Positions 49,400 to 62,659 of a stretch of 64,000 nt of DNA are shown here, piece by piece; position 1 is the stretch's first letter; every line of letters starts with the position of its first letter. A model generated the notes under the pieces. It saw only the letters and a list, made by a program, of their open reading frames with translations, had not been told where the DNA came from and ran no database searches. The position numbers were made by a program, and so were the translations under genes. Source of the stretch: Pseudoscleropodium purum (Eukaryota; Streptophyta; Bryopsida; Hypnales; Brachytheciaceae); assembly GCA_963969395.1 (NCBI GenBank), contig OZ017795.1, positions 4,526,001 to 4,590,000 of the forward strand, read 5' to 3'.

Positions 49400-52300
49400 C
49401 TACCGTCGCAAGTAAGGGCCATACTGGAGAAAGTACAGAACTGGAGAGAGAACCAAACAAATAAGAGCAATTGTGATCGCCAAAGCCTCCCGGTTCTCCA
49501 TGTTCTGAATTCTCGTCCTGCATAGGCAACAACCCAATAAAAAAACCTTAGAACACAGATTTCCATATGAATTCACATCAAGCACTCTTTATATCTCAAG
49601 CAAGTTCCGCTCAAACCAGATGCAGAGGATACAAATATAAAAAAGCGACAGTAAGTCACCACATAATTTGAGGAAGGAATTTGAAGATATCAAGAGCTTT
49701 GAAGAGGACCTATATCAACCGTATATGATACTCAGTAAGGTACTGTACCTCATCAGTTCCATATCATTCTGGAGGCTATCAAACTGTGTACTCAACCTAG
49801 CATCCAAAGCTTCATTCTCTAATTCTCGCCTTATTTCCTGCACAACCGTTCATAAAGCGCCATAAGCACTACAATTCAAAGACTCTGCAAAGGGAACAAT
49901 TTCTTAGAAGCCAACCACACCCTAGCTATGAGAGACAAACAGCTGTATAGTAGTGTTGGCAAAACAGCTGTGCATATGGTACCATGTACCTCATCAGAAC
50001 ACAACTAGAACGATCTAGGCTCGGAATAATAAGGGCTGTTGACAACCGTAGAATAGTTAGCCAAACTGACGATTTCACCACTAGAGAATGTCGAAACTTA
50101 GCCTGTAGAAATAAGACTTTGACATTAAAAGCAGCTTTCAAAAGCAAACAAGGACAAACGTCAGTGGCTTAAGGGTACTCACAATTTCCTGCAAATGAGC
50201 CACAAGCGAGGCAGCGATGGCAGTCTCATTTCGTAACTGCGCCGAAACAGCAGCGAGATCGTTGTCAATGTCTGTAAACATCTCTTTATACTTCTCATAA
50301 AGATCTCCCAGATAGCCGTCGAGCAGTGACTGGTTCAGCTCCAACATCTTCACCTTCTGCATCAGTATTTTCAACACAGACTCTCCGGACGGTCGGCCTG
50401 ATAAATGTGACCACCCTTCCTGAGAGGGACCCCCAGTGACTCCCTTGGCAGGTTCTTCTTTACCTCTAGCCTCAGAACCAACGCTACTTTCACGTTCGTC
50501 CTTCACTGGTTTCTCAAGAGGTTCCGACAAGAAATCAAAAGAGGCATCATCTCCAACCGATTCGTTCACTTTCACAGAGTCAGGTGCACCTTTCTCGGAG
50601 ACGCTTTCATTGGATCTGGCACCCGCAACTGATGATGTCCCATTTGGAAGTAAACGACGACCAGCTTTCCCCGGATCGACGTCGTCCCCGACAATCCAAT
50701 CTTCCAAGAGGTGCTCAATAGCATCAACTCCATGAATTTGTAACACACTCAATGTGCAATAAAATTCAGAACCATAGTGCGAAAGCAAACGCAGTTTCAA
50801 GGTCCGTACCCACTTGTGCTCTGGAAGTGTGAAATTCTGAATATGGCGAACATTTTCAGCTTCAAAACTACCAAGAGTCATCCATTCTTCCGTTGGGTAA
50901 ACCTCCGGGCTACCAAGAAGCTCGAAGTGCCTCAGATTTGAGGAATGAAACTCAAGATTACCTACCATAATAGTGTCAATAAGCGTTTCCTCTGCCAGCT
51001 CGACAACAACAAACTTGTCATCGGCACTGCAGGGATTCCGCAAGTATTTGTCTTTGTCAGGAACTAAGAGGTTTGATGCTCCTTTAGCATCCTTGTTCGA
51101 GCTGACCACTTTTGCACCATGCGAAACGTCAGCATAATTGAATCTTCCCTCCTGGTTTTGATGCAGCGGATGATGAAGGCTGCCACTCCCATTCACTACA
51201 GGCCGTTTCTCAATAGCTGATTTCTTGTACTCATCCAAACTCTTCACCTGTACTACCCGCGGTGGCCGATTCACCTCTTGGTGTACCTCAACTAGACCAT
51301 CAGGTGGTCGATTCACCTCTTGGTGTACACCAACTAGGCCATCGCCTTTCGTTACCTCCTCACTCATAGCGTGCTCAGGTGCACTCTCACATAAATCCTC
51401 ATCTGTTTCTTGTAACGGTAGTAGGTCACTCGTCTCCTCAACTTCTTCATCTGACGATGCTGGATCCACAGCAACGGGAGAAGAATCAACAGTCGACGTT
51501 TCAACCAAAGATGGTCCACAAAGACAAACCCGAGCTGCCGACTGAGTCAGATAGTTTATGGTAGACATCTGACACAGTGGCTCACAGAAAACTGCCTCCG
51601 TGTCCACCTTCCTTCGACAGATCAAATATGGCTTCTCGTGGATGAGGGTAGACCCTTCCGGATCGCTCGAAGGACCCAAGCTCTCTTGAGAAAGACAAAT
51701 CTGATCCAGAGGAGGTAATTCAGACACCCATGATTCCGTGACGTCTGAGTCTTGGTCCAAAATCTGTAAGGCGGAATCAGAGTCATATCGCAGACAGTCA
51801 GCGCCGGATTCACCCACCAGGCAAAATTTGAGCGGACCTGGACTCGAGGAAACACAGGAGGTTCCCTTAGCAGATTCATCATCGGAGGAAGCTGACTCTA
51901 ATGGGAGCAACTCCGCGCTCTCCTCCACTACAGAACTTGCGGAAGCGAAAAACGACATCTGCTTTCTGGAAGGAGAAAACTCCTCATGGAAACGCTTCGC
52001 ACCGACATCTTCAGAAGCGGTCTTGGGGCGGAAGCTTCGAGCGTCGACATCCTCCCCAATCGCCGAACTTCCATTGAAGCAAGCTCGTGGATCCAGGAGA
52101 TCTGTGTCGTTGAGATGACACCACTGTGGTCGCAAATGAGGTCCATGGGGTGATTCCCGGGTATAAAATCCCCTTGCTCTCGAAGTTGGAAAGGGAGACA
52201 CCCAGTGCCGAGTTGTTGAATAAGCCAATCCTGCACCCATTTCCAAGGTCAGAAGTGGAAACAGATTGCATAATTGGAAGAGGATACTAAAACCTTTAGT

Positions 52301-53591
52301 GACCTGATCCCGTCTCATATTGGCTGAGCACGTTACCAATAGCAAGTAATCTATTCCGATTCACTCGATTCACGTTCAATTAGCGAGTTGGGTGTAAGCA
52401 TGACTTTGCTAAATGGCTATGGCCACTGCCCTTTGAATGGCAGTGGGGTTGTCTACAGTCCTTTCAATAATGGTCTACAACCTCCCAGTTTGAATGATTG
52501 TGTAAGAAAATCAGACATCCTGCTGAAAATTTGGTCTAACAGATTTGAATCTTGTATGCAAAGATCTCTCCATAGCTCTATACATCTTCCAATGATCACA
52601 CTCCCGCATATTGGTTGCAACGCTCAACGTGTAGCAAATTGTATCCTCTACTTACTTACCGTAAGCACTAAGAGGATATCCACGCCATGAAAACCTAAGA
52701 AACGAAGTATTATGATGATCTGGTGTTACTCGCTTTCCAGCTTGGGGGTTCAGGGTTTAAAAGTGTGTGTCCCAGACGTTGTCACGTCGTTTTCCACACA
52801 TCAGTAAAACCTCACGTCTTCTTCATTATGATGGTGATGGAGGATAGGTCTGCCCTGAACCGATAAAAATCCAACACATATCCAACGAGAACAATTTCCG
52901 AAAGCCTTCCGAATGATCGTGGCTTTTGCATACCCACAGATCGCAAGATAAACTTTAGACGCTAGGACTAAAAATTGAAATACATTACGAAACCATGGTA
53001 ACGGAGGAGCCCAAGATCTCGAGGGATTCACCAGAGACACTCTACCTGGTAGCAGTCGACTGAAGAGAACGCCAACAGATGCAGCAATATTGATGATTCC
53101 TGCTATAATTTCTGCTGCGACTACAATCTCGCTACGACACCCTACGCACAGATCTTGAACGAGGCGAGATATTGAACCCCTGATCTTGAATCGTTAAACC
53201 ACGACCTATCGAGCTCTCCCATCCCGAGCGGTTCTGACAAAACCTACTCCTGTTTCAGAGTGTAAGACATTATTCACGCAAGGAAAGACAGTAAAGAGCA
53301 GATCGAAGAGGAAAATTTACCTTCAAGATCTCGGAGCGAGGCAATCGACGGGACGAGCAGAACGAGGGAGAAGATGACACAGAGCGCGGCTGGGATTCCC
53401 AACGCAGCACACCACCAAATCCCGAAGCTACTGCGATCCGGCAGCTGTGACTGTGACTTCGACTTCGGCTTTGGTTGTGACTGTGTGTGCACCGACGAAG
53501 CTGCTGCTGCGGCCTCACATCTCTCGCTCTTCCCCGCTTTCTTCGTCGAGCCCTTGTGATAACACTTGGACTTCCCTCCCTTCTTCTGCAT
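49400..53591 (-). CDS. Mid-SUN domain membrane protein
   Basis: Homologue of plant mid-SUN proteins (AtSUN3-5; SLP1/SUCO group), which sit in the ER and nuclear envelope. Exons on the minus strand: 53591-53321 (N-terminus with one membrane helix, IPAALCVIFSLVLLVPSIA), 53045-52984, a large exon from about 52.1-52.3 kb down to 50183, 49837-49749 and 49517-49400. The border between the second and large exons is not resolved; candidate acceptors lie between 52115 and 52320. The SUN domain lies in the middle of the large exon (about 50690-51140) and shows GAKVVSSNKDAKGASNLL, YLRNPCSADDKFVVVELAEE, WVRTLKLRLLSHYGSEFYC and GVDAIEHLLEDW. It is followed by an acidic linker, a coiled coil (KILMQKVKMLELNQSLLD) and a C-terminal membrane helix (ALAITIALICLVLSPVLYF). 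A 42-bp duplication at 51261-51344 repeats GLVxVHQEVNRPP before the SUN domain. Confidence 0.9.
51261..51344 (-). repeat. 42-bp coding duplication in the SUN gene
   Basis: Two in-frame 42-bp copies (51261-51302 and 51303-51344) encode DGLVEVHQEVNRPP-like units in the disordered region before the SUN domain. They differ at only a few bases, so the duplication is recent. No function is evident. Confidence 0.85.
53158..53226 (-). pseudogene. tRNA-like relic in SUN intron 1
   Basis: On the minus strand GAGCTCGATAGG resembles a tRNA A box and GGGGTTCAATATC resembles a B box, about 40 bases apart as in tRNAs. The T stem pairs only with wobbles, and a full acceptor stem is not clear. It could be a decayed tRNA or a tRNA-derived SINE head inserted in the intron, or chance. 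Confidence 0.25.
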
Positions 53592-54460
53592 TGCTCACAC
53601 TCCCATGTGCGCTCCGGAATTTCTCTCGATCTCGCCCCCAACAAATTCAAACCCCGCTCATTAATTAGCAGGCGCGTGCCTTCATCTATCGCCCCAATGC
53701 CTGCCCAACGGAGAGCTTGGAAATCAAGCCCATCTCGCAGTGCGAACGAAGGGAATCGGCGAACTCCGCGTCGCAAATCGTTCGCAACCGGGCTTCGCAA
53801 GCGATGGAAATAGGTGCCGCCATCACCCGATGATTGTCATATTCCTTGCGTAGGACGCCGCTCTCCCCTGTTTCCACCCGAAATCCACTCGGCAGGAACA
53901 TTCCTACCGGACCCGATACATGGTCGGTTCCACCAGCGGAGGGGTAAATCTACAGAAAGGAAGAATCGGAAGGCAAAATGTGGTAGATTTCGAATCTCCC
54001 GCATCGGAAAGCTATCGTTGGGACAGCTGGTAAAACGGTCCCTTGGAATCATTGGTAAAATTTTGAACTGGGTTTGGTGGGCCAGACAGTGAGAGGGGTT
54101 GGTCTTGTGATGTTGGGACTTCAATTATAACGTATGCCTTGCCTCGGGAATGGAGCCCAGTACTGTAGCATGTGCGAGTGACCTGAACCCCAACCTGATT
54201 ACGAGTAATACGCAAGAGATTTGGATCATATTTTAGTGGAATGTTCTGAAATGGCGTATGTGATAAGCTCAATTCGCTCTCGCTACCGAAGCTGTCGACC
54301 CAATAAAAGCAATTTCGGTGGACAGATTACCAACTTCTTGAAAGATATGAATACGGCAATCTCGGTGTGGATTAGAGAGAGCCATGTCAAGCGTACTATT
54401 CCGGCTCTCTCTCCGTCCGTGTGATACAATGGCACTATGGTTTCCAATACATCAGGAATC
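53592..54460. other. SUN gene promoter side
   Basis: GC-moderate sequence upstream of the minus-strand SUN start. Overlapping short frames on both strands have no domain. No divergent partner gene is visible on the plus strand. Confidence 0.35.
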
Positions 54461-55923
54461 AAAACAAATTCAAATTCAAATTCAAATTCGATGCACCCAA
54501 ATGACGTGATTCTAAGGTCAAACCCAAATTTTTTGAGGTTCATCAACTACTCTCCTGGCTGCTTTGTCCGCATATGCCTCGAGCTTTGTGCAAAAAAGTG
54601 TACATTAACAACCACACCGTCCAACATGCTCCACCGACGTGTTTCAGCTGTAAGAATGCAAGTTTACGTGACGAAGCTTACAGTGCCTCGAATAGTGTAA
54701 CATAGAATAAAAGCGGTCCTGTCTGACCACCTGAAGATTTTGGGTTGCGTGAGCTTACTGTAACTTATGTTATTTTCAACAGTTTTTTTTTCAAAATGGA
54801 ATCCAACTGACCCAAAATTTTAAGTTCTGCCGGAGGTCGAGTCAGCAAAACAAAATAACTCCCATAAGATAACCAGAAAAGCGGCGTACTTACCATAATA
54901 AAAACTTTGTGGACGAACTGCAGCTTGTGATGAGCTGGTCAATGAGGGAAACGGTGGCGAGTGGCGACGCGTGGGGGTCCAGCCGCCAACTGGGAACCAC
55001 GTCAGACGTGGGAGCTGGTATCTTCTGTCAAGTTGAGCGTCAAGTTCACGACAGGAGCTACTGACAGTCTGCCACGTTCCACATGTTCCAGCTGGGAGGA
55101 GTCCCTGCTGGCACTGACTCGGGATTCTTCGGAAGGCGTATTATGAAATGGATAACACGAAAGAGAATCCTGGAATTTGAGATGTACCTCATGGAAACAT
55201 GCCAGAGAGAGATTTACTCCAACCATTGATAGATAAAAACTCTGGTCTTCAAAAAAGGCAGACGTTAATAAAGTGTTTATTCATAATGACAATGAATCTA
55301 TGTCCAACGGATCAAAGGCTATTGATGTAGAACTACTCATATCTTTCAAAAATAGGCAAACTACCCCAACCATAGTATAGGAGGATTGGTATACCATAGA
55401 GAGAGAGAGAGTTTGTTCATTTATCCTTCAATCCTCAAATGACGAGTTGGTCATCATGGAAATCGTGAAAATCATTTGTTTAGATATAGTGTGAATTGTT
55501 GGCATGAAAAAATGTAGTTTGGGCCCATTTTGAAAAATTAGATGATTTGACCATAGAATTTAGGAGATATCTAAGGTTGAAGTTTTATTTCAATCAATGG
55601 AAATACAAGGCAACGCACTTTGCATGAACATATCTTTCTAATAATATTTCAAAATGATGCTCTTTTTGTTCCCACTAAAATATAAAAGGGTTAAAAACAT
55701 ACATATAAAACTCCACAACATTTTGATCACTTTTTAACTCATAGTAGAGCTTGCAATACACAATGGTCACTAAAATGACATCAACATTTGTAAGAAAAAA
55801 AAAATGGAACACTTGTTTTTTCCTTGAACTCTTTGGATCTATCATTTTTGAGGTGGATCTATCCTTTTTGAGATGGATAAGAATCACATTGGATGACTCA
55901 CTTTTTAGTCCATGCCCAAACTG

Positions 55924-55968
55924 CCCCCCCCCCCCCCCCCCCTCCCCACCACCACACACACACACACA
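55924..55968. repeat. C19 tract next to an (AC)n microsatellite
   Basis: Nineteen consecutive C, then TCCCCACCACC, then about 15 bases of CA dinucleotide repeat. On the minus strand this is a long G run, able to form quadruplex structure. Length may vary between individuals or be an assembly estimate. Confidence 0.9.
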
Positions 55969-58900
55969 AAATGAATTGTAAACTACATTGCACCATTTAA
56001 TTTAAAAAAATTCCACAAGATAGAGTTTAAGTTGGAATTTGATAAAACTACTACCATTGAAATTACAACACAATTTTTTCTTATGGATAGTTTTTATTTT
56101 CTTCAATTCAAAATTTGAGAAGATGAAGCTCAAAAAATAAGGATAGTGACCAAAAAATGGTCACATGTCATTAGGGATTTAATGATGTATCTCTTACAAC
56201 AATGCTATTTTGTGAGTGTGAGCATGAGCCTATGAACGTTGAGCATGTATTATGTGAGTGTTGAGTTCAAAATTTTGAAGAAGCACTGGGAAACTTAATA
56301 ATATTTTTTTAAATAGATTCCATCTAAAAAATTTGTTAAAATTTACTATTTTTAGTAAATTTTTGTACCTATTACTATGAACCTATGACCATGTACCTAT
56401 TATCGTTGTTATGTAGAATTCAAATGAAAATTATAATTTTTAGTGTTGTTTAAAATATTAAAATAATTCATTATAAAAATGATGAACTCAATTGATGTGA
56501 AAGATGAATGGAGATGGAAATAAGTTTATACATAATATTATTTGATCATTGTCTTATAGCAACATGGGTCCTCTTGAAGCTCATGGAAGGGTACCAATAA
56601 TTTTCTCTTGAAGCATTGTTGGGTAGTTGCAAGAAAGGGTGTCCGTTTTTGTAGTGTTTTGCTAAAAACAAACTTTCTGTGGCATAGTATTATGAGTACT
56701 ATGAAACAAAACAATCTCAACCATTGATCAAGAAAATTGATGGCTAAAAGTATCATTTTGAGCATTATGAGTACATGTAAATACTGAAATATTATTGTTT
56801 GAAAAAAAACCCATATTATTACAAAAAAAATGGAAACAATGAGGTATAAATTAATAGTAAATATAATCATGATAAAAAAAATCTAAAAATTGTCCATTTG
56901 TGAGGACTTCATGGTAATAATATTTCATCAAAAAAATTAAGCCAAAACCATCTTCACTCTTCAAAAAAAAACACGCGTAAGGGCCCCTTGTTTGCATGCA
57001 TGTGGATGCCATAAAATAATATTTTTTTTAAGTTTTTTTTGGTGGGCACATAAATCTTTACTGTGGGAATATCCCACACAAATTTTAGCTCTACATCATC
57101 AATTATGGGTACTCCATAGTACTAAAAAACCCTGAACCGCAAAGTGTGACAAATTAGCTAAATTAGAATTTAATTGTAATTTTTTGGGGGAAATTTCTGA
57201 AAAATAATAATTCTCTTGATCAACAAGTTGGTCATCTTCAATAAAAAAAAATTCAAGTACATTGGTTGTATTCTCCAAAAGTTATGGCCAAACTAAACTA
57301 TGCAACTCAAAGTGTGACGGAAAATAGGACCACCCTTTCTTGCAACTACCTTGTTGTTGAATATATTTAGATTTTAGAAACAAGAATTGTTGATAAGAAT
57401 TATTTTTATATCTAATGATCTTTCTCGTAGTGAATTTTATTTTAGTTCATCATTGTCTTGTAGGCTTATAGCATCACAGATCTCTTCAAGGTCAATGGGA
57501 GGGTATTGACATTTTTTTCTTGATTTACAAATCAATGATCTTGTTTACATTTTTTTTTTAATTATTGAAAAGAATTCATTATATGTGAAAAGCCCCTAGC
57601 TGTGAACCCTCCTTTTTTTTAATTTGAAAATTATTCTCTTCGCGGCTAGAAGGCTTCATTTGGCACCAAAAGGAGCCACACTATAAGAAGAGAGTGATTT
57701 TAAAAATTAAAATCTCAATGGAACAACCTCAATCAGTTCAAAACAAATTTTATTTAGTTACCACTTTTTTTCCTTAAAATCTAGCAAAGTCCAATAAGTA
57801 GCACATCACAGTGGTTCAAAGGACCATGGTAATAGGTCCATAGTAATAGGTCCTAAAATTTACTAGAAATAATAAACTTTTATCTAAAAATTTAGATGGA
57901 ATCTCTAAAAAATTATATGCTCACAAGTTCGTGCTTACAAAACAGCAACCTTGAGTCCCTCATGACCAAGTGTAGCTATTTCACCAAAACTTCTCCAATT
58001 ATTAGAGCCATAGGTGCATTTTTTGTTTCTACAATGAACAATGAAGTCATCCATCAACCACTTTTCAACCTTCACATCCATTAAAGGGTTAATCCCTCAA
58101 GGACTAACAAGATGATGTATCTTCTTCAAATTTTCAATGGCAAATTTTGAGTAGGGTGAAACAAATCTCAATATTTTGTAAACTCTAAACTTGTAGAGTA
58201 ACAAATTGACATACTTGTTTCATTTTTCAATTTTAAAAACTTTTGTGTGAGAAATATTTAAAATTTTATTTGAGAAATGTAGTCAAGTGGAAAATAGGAG
58301 CAACCATAACTTTTTAACATTGAAAGATATAGTAGAAATGAAAAAAATGATTTTTTTTGACATTTCTAGTTTTTACTTTGTACAAACACACTAATTTTAG
58401 AGAAAAAAACACTAATTTGTATTTTTAGAAATTTTAAAAATACAAGTTTCAATTTGATGTGATTAAGAATACAAAAAAAATTAGAATGTATCCAAATTTT
58501 GAAGATATTTCAAACAATGTACTAATAATATCAATTGTTAAATTTTAAAAATTGATGCATATATATATTTTTTACAATTTTGTAGGTGATCCAATTTCGT
58601 TGGTTGGATTCGAAAATGTATACAAAATTGCAAGAGTTTTTTTATCCGTCAAGTTTTTAAATTAAAAAATACTACATATACTTTAGATCCCAATAGGAGG
58701 GGGGTTGTAAAAAGTCATTATTAAACTTCTTATAATTTTTCTTCCCCAAAAGTTGTGCCTTTTGCTTGAGTAAAAACATGATCAACCAAAATTGTAATAA
58801 TCTAAAAATCTAGCAGTTAATGTTTTCATAATTAATTCCATGCATACTAGAAAAGTAGTAGTCTTTATTTTTGTACAATTAAAATGAAAAATTTCAAGTG

Positions 58901-61149
58901 CATTTATATGCAAAAATATCAAAGTGGAACAATTCATTGAAAAATTCCTTTGTCAAAAAGTGATTTAGGCTTGAGGGTTTAAAATCTCATGGGCAATTCA
59001 TAAGAGATACTATGAGTGCTTCTTGACTCCTAAATGTCTAAGTTTTTTCAAATGTATTTTGACTACAAAAAAAGAGAACGGGCATATAATTATCTCCATT
59101 GAAGCCATTTATTATTTTTTTCAAAATCCAACCATATGGATGTTTAAAGAGCTTGCTTATTAGTATGCACACCAATTTTGAGTGCAAAATTGCATAAGAG
59201 TTGTAAGATTATCACAAGAAATGTATGTTTTTTATTTTTAGTATGATGCCCCTCTCCACAACATTTTAGAAATTTGCACATAAAATATTTTGGGAATTGG
59301 AGATGACATGAACAACTACAAATTATGTTAGCACACTAAAATGCACTTTCAAAAAACTTAATTTCATATAAGAAAGCTATTAAACTCATTACACAATTCA
59401 CCTTCCAATTGTTGAAATGCAATTTTTTTTATAAGTATAAATCACAAGTAACTCCAAACCAATACTTGCTTGTTTAAATTTGCAATGGTGAAAATCATGA
59501 AAACACTTTCCTCTTTCCATTGGGACCATTTTCAAAGCAAATGGATAAATACAAGTTTTTAGATCTCAAATCAAGTGAAATTGCTCAAAGTTGGGAAATG
59601 AAGTAAAATTAGCAAGCTTCATTCTTTCACTAATAGACATAGATGGCTTTGGAGACCTCTCACAATCAGATATATATTTTTTTCAATGAAAAATAAAAGT
59701 TTTAAAAAGTTAATCCTAAAAATTGCCCCGATTTTTTAAATAGTCAAACAAATTTAACTACCCATATCAAAATGAATTTCAAATTTCAAATCAATCATAT
59801 ATGGTCAATTGGGCATTTAGGAGGTAACTCCTAAAGGACCATTGTCCATGTGGAGGACAAATTGGATCTTAGGCATGTACCTACAATATCAATTTATGTC
59901 ATGATTTTTTGAAAACAAGGGAGACCGGGCAATGAAAAAAATTCAAAAATCTACATGGAAAACTTTGATTCATTTCATTTAGATAAGTAATGTGAAAGTT
60001 ATAGACAATCTTATTTTTTGGGCAATTAGAACTTCTTCCAAAAAACAACTTGCAGGATTTTTTTTTAATGCAATTTTTATAATTTTTCAAAAAAAAGTTC
60101 CATATGGTTTAGTTTGCCTATTAGAACAATCTCATCATTGAAATTAATGAGTTTTAATTCCATATTAGAGATATTAATATTTGAGATTTTTTGTCTACCT
60201 TGTACCTACTTCTATTTAACAGTTTTTTTAAGAATGAAAATTAAGTTTTTTTGAATTTTTTTTGAATTTTTTGAACTTTAAATTCAATTTCCTACCATGA
60301 AGATTTAACCTCCAAACTCTGTAGTGCAAAATTTTAAGTTAAGAAGGTTCAAAGTCAATAATTTAATCCCACAATATGCAAAAGAACTTGTTTTCTTCAC
60401 TTTAAATGCATATATCTTGCAATTTGTGCAATCAAAATTTCTGAAATTTACTCCACATATATTCCTATTAATTAGGTCTAAGATCTTTATGGTTAGATAT
60501 GCCAAAAAAAATCTGTTTTTTTTAATTCTTTGCAATAGAAATTGCAATTTAGTGTATTTTTCTAGAGAAAAAAGGCCTTGGTTCTTTAAGGGTTAAATTA
60601 CATAACTTTATTAGAAGGATGACTAATTGAAAAACACACCTAAGGGGCATTTCTTGCTAGGTTCCAAGTCCTATCTCTCCAAGTTTTACTTCAAGGCCAA
60701 ATCTCAACTTTGGAAGATTGTAGAACATGAATAAAAATTATTGTATGTAGAATTTGAAGCTTCATAGTGTAAAGGCCAAAGTCCTAATTCAAATTTCCAA
60801 GTTCTTTCACATATAATAATATATGGCAAAAACATATCCAAAAATTGATGATTTTGAATGTTAAAAACTGAATGGAATTAGGATGTATTTCATTTGAGGT
60901 TTCTTTTGGTGAATGTTATGGTTGTCATTGTAAATAGTATCCATAAAATTTCTTCATTACAATATTTGTTGATTCTTTTACAATAAAAGATGTTTCATTC
61001 ACTAATCTCCTAAGATGCTTTTCTAGTGCAAACTAGTATAGCTCTATGCCATTGGTCCAAAGTAAAAGATAATTACCTCCCCATATTCCCAAAGTAAAAG
61101 GACTAATTTAATTCAATTTTGATTTGAAAGAACTAAACAATGAAAATTG

Positions 61150-61260
61150 ATATACTCCTTTTTGCAAAGAGTTTTGTAAGAGTACCATGGATGCGACTAG
61201 AAGACATGTAGTTCTAGAGATCCTACCATTTTAAACAAACAAAACATCATACCTAAATAT
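61150..61260 (-). repeat. Diverged copy of the dispersed repeat
   Basis: Contains GCAAAGAG, GTACCATGGATGCGACT, CTAGAGATCCTACC and AAACAAACAAAACAT in the same order and orientation as the 22268-22391 copy (GGTACCATGAATGCGATT, GGAGATCTC). Similarity is modest and should be confirmed by alignment. Confidence 0.35.
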
Positions 61261-62103
61261 AATAAAAGAACTCAAGCAACAATGTATATATTTTGCAAAT
61301 TATATTTGCTAGCTCTTTATATGAATTGTAGACATAAAATTATCCTTTTTGAAATCAACTCCAACTAGAAAATGAAGTTTATTGAAATTAGCTCCAATTA
61401 GAAAATGAAGTTTAGAAGTCTAGCATCAAACTTTCCAGGAAAGGGCAAAGGTCCCTTTGAAATTAAAGGCCTATTTGAATAAGCTAGGAAAAGTTAAACA
61501 TAAATATTTTAAGCAATCCATTGCCCAAAGTCAACCTAGTGCAAATGTCAATAATAAAGGCATACATAATTTCCAAGTTTTTTTTTATTGTGTAGCATTT
61601 CACCAATTCCATCTAAACCAAAGCGAAGGATTTACCAAATCTATTTTTTTTATACAATAAACTATGTAATCCAATGGATCAATATGTCATAGCTACACCC
61701 AAGAGTGCCACATTTTTAATTGTGCCTCCTATTTTTTGATGGAAAAGGATTCACTTGATGTCTCAAAATTGCTACAAATATATAAGAGCAATCAAATGGA
61801 GTTGAATTGTTTTTTGAGGCAACTAATGGGAGTTGAAACATTTTATGCTTCAAAGGTGGCTTTTTAAGGGGAGTCTAGTGGCATAAGTTAGTTCCATATG
61901 TTTCAACTTTGAAAATTCATAGAGTATTGTGTTAATGTCAGAAAAATATGAAATGACTTGGGTTGGGTTTCTCTTAAGGAGATTAACAATTTCACATCAA
62001 AATTTCATCATTTTCACCACAAAGCTAAGCTACCTGGGGCAGTAAAAGTGGTGGTTTTAGGTGTGTAATCAACGGAATGTAAACTGTTAGACCAACTTCA
62101 AAA

Positions 62104-62451
62104 TCACTCACAGATTCTTACATTTATCCGCAGAGGTGAAAATTTGCATCCCACATCCGAGGGAGTGTTCCCCAGCAACGACGACTGTTTCACGTAGAAT
62201 AGCCTCGTTTCTAGAGCGAGCAAAGCTTCGTCCACTTGGTTGCTCAGATCTCTACTGCATTGCATTGACCTGGAATTATTCGACTCTGAGCCCCGCCTGC
62301 GAGTTTCTGAGAGGACTGGGAGGGATCCTTGACTTTGGGGTATGTGAGAGCTTTGATCACTATAGTGCATCTTGTCAATCCATGAGTCAGATCTCTCTGC
62401 TGGCGTTTTGCTCATTGTTAGTACCCTGCTTAAAGCATTTCCAGCATTCAT
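62104..62451 (-). CDS. Hypothetical Ser-rich ORF or exon, divergent to the OsmC-like gene
   Basis: Not recognised. The open frame extends up to 62520, where a stop lies just upstream; the first ATG is at 62451, giving 115 residues. If it is an exon, the part above the ATG adds SDSWFKQPNLN, and a similar motif SDSWIDKMH recurs inside (residues about 22-30 after the ATG), hinting at a repeated short linear motif. The rest is polar, Ser-rich and disordered-looking, ending NVRICE. Composition is well above the neighbouring AT-rich DNA. It lies about 200 bp from the OsmC-like start on the other strand. Confidence 0.35.
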   Translation of the reverse strand: MNAGNALSRVLTMSKTPAERSDSWIDKMHYSDQSSHIPQSQGSLPVLSETRRRGSESNNSRSMQCSRDLSNQVDEALLALETRLFYVKQSSLLGNTPSDVGCKFSPLRINVRICE

Positions 62452-62659
62452 GTTTAGATTAGGCTGTTTAAACCACGAGTCTGATGGAGTTGGCAGCTTT
62501 TCGCGTTCTGTCTTGGACAATTATCGATGCGTTGTCAGAATTCTGAAAATGGTCAAATCTGTAATTGGGTAGGCTATGGCTCTAATCGATACTGTACTGC
62601 CTCTGATTGCGGTTGACTCTAGCCAAATTTCACAGACGTGTCTTTGACAATCAGGTGCA

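Larger units (their letters stand above)
54461..62103. other. AT-rich intergenic region with simple repeats
   Basis: No gene is supported. There is a four-copy hexamer run (AAATTC) at about 54466-54489, a 19-base C run at 55924-55942 followed by an AC run, and a diverged dispersed-repeat copy near 61150-61250. Short frames up to about 110 codons are Ile/Phe/Lys-rich, as expected from AT-rich chance translation. Confidence 0.45.

Noticed and set aside
53837..54124. Minus-strand frame upstream of the SUN gene, considered as a 5' exon
   Set aside because: The ATG at 53591 with its membrane helix gives a sufficient start, and this frame has no related motif.
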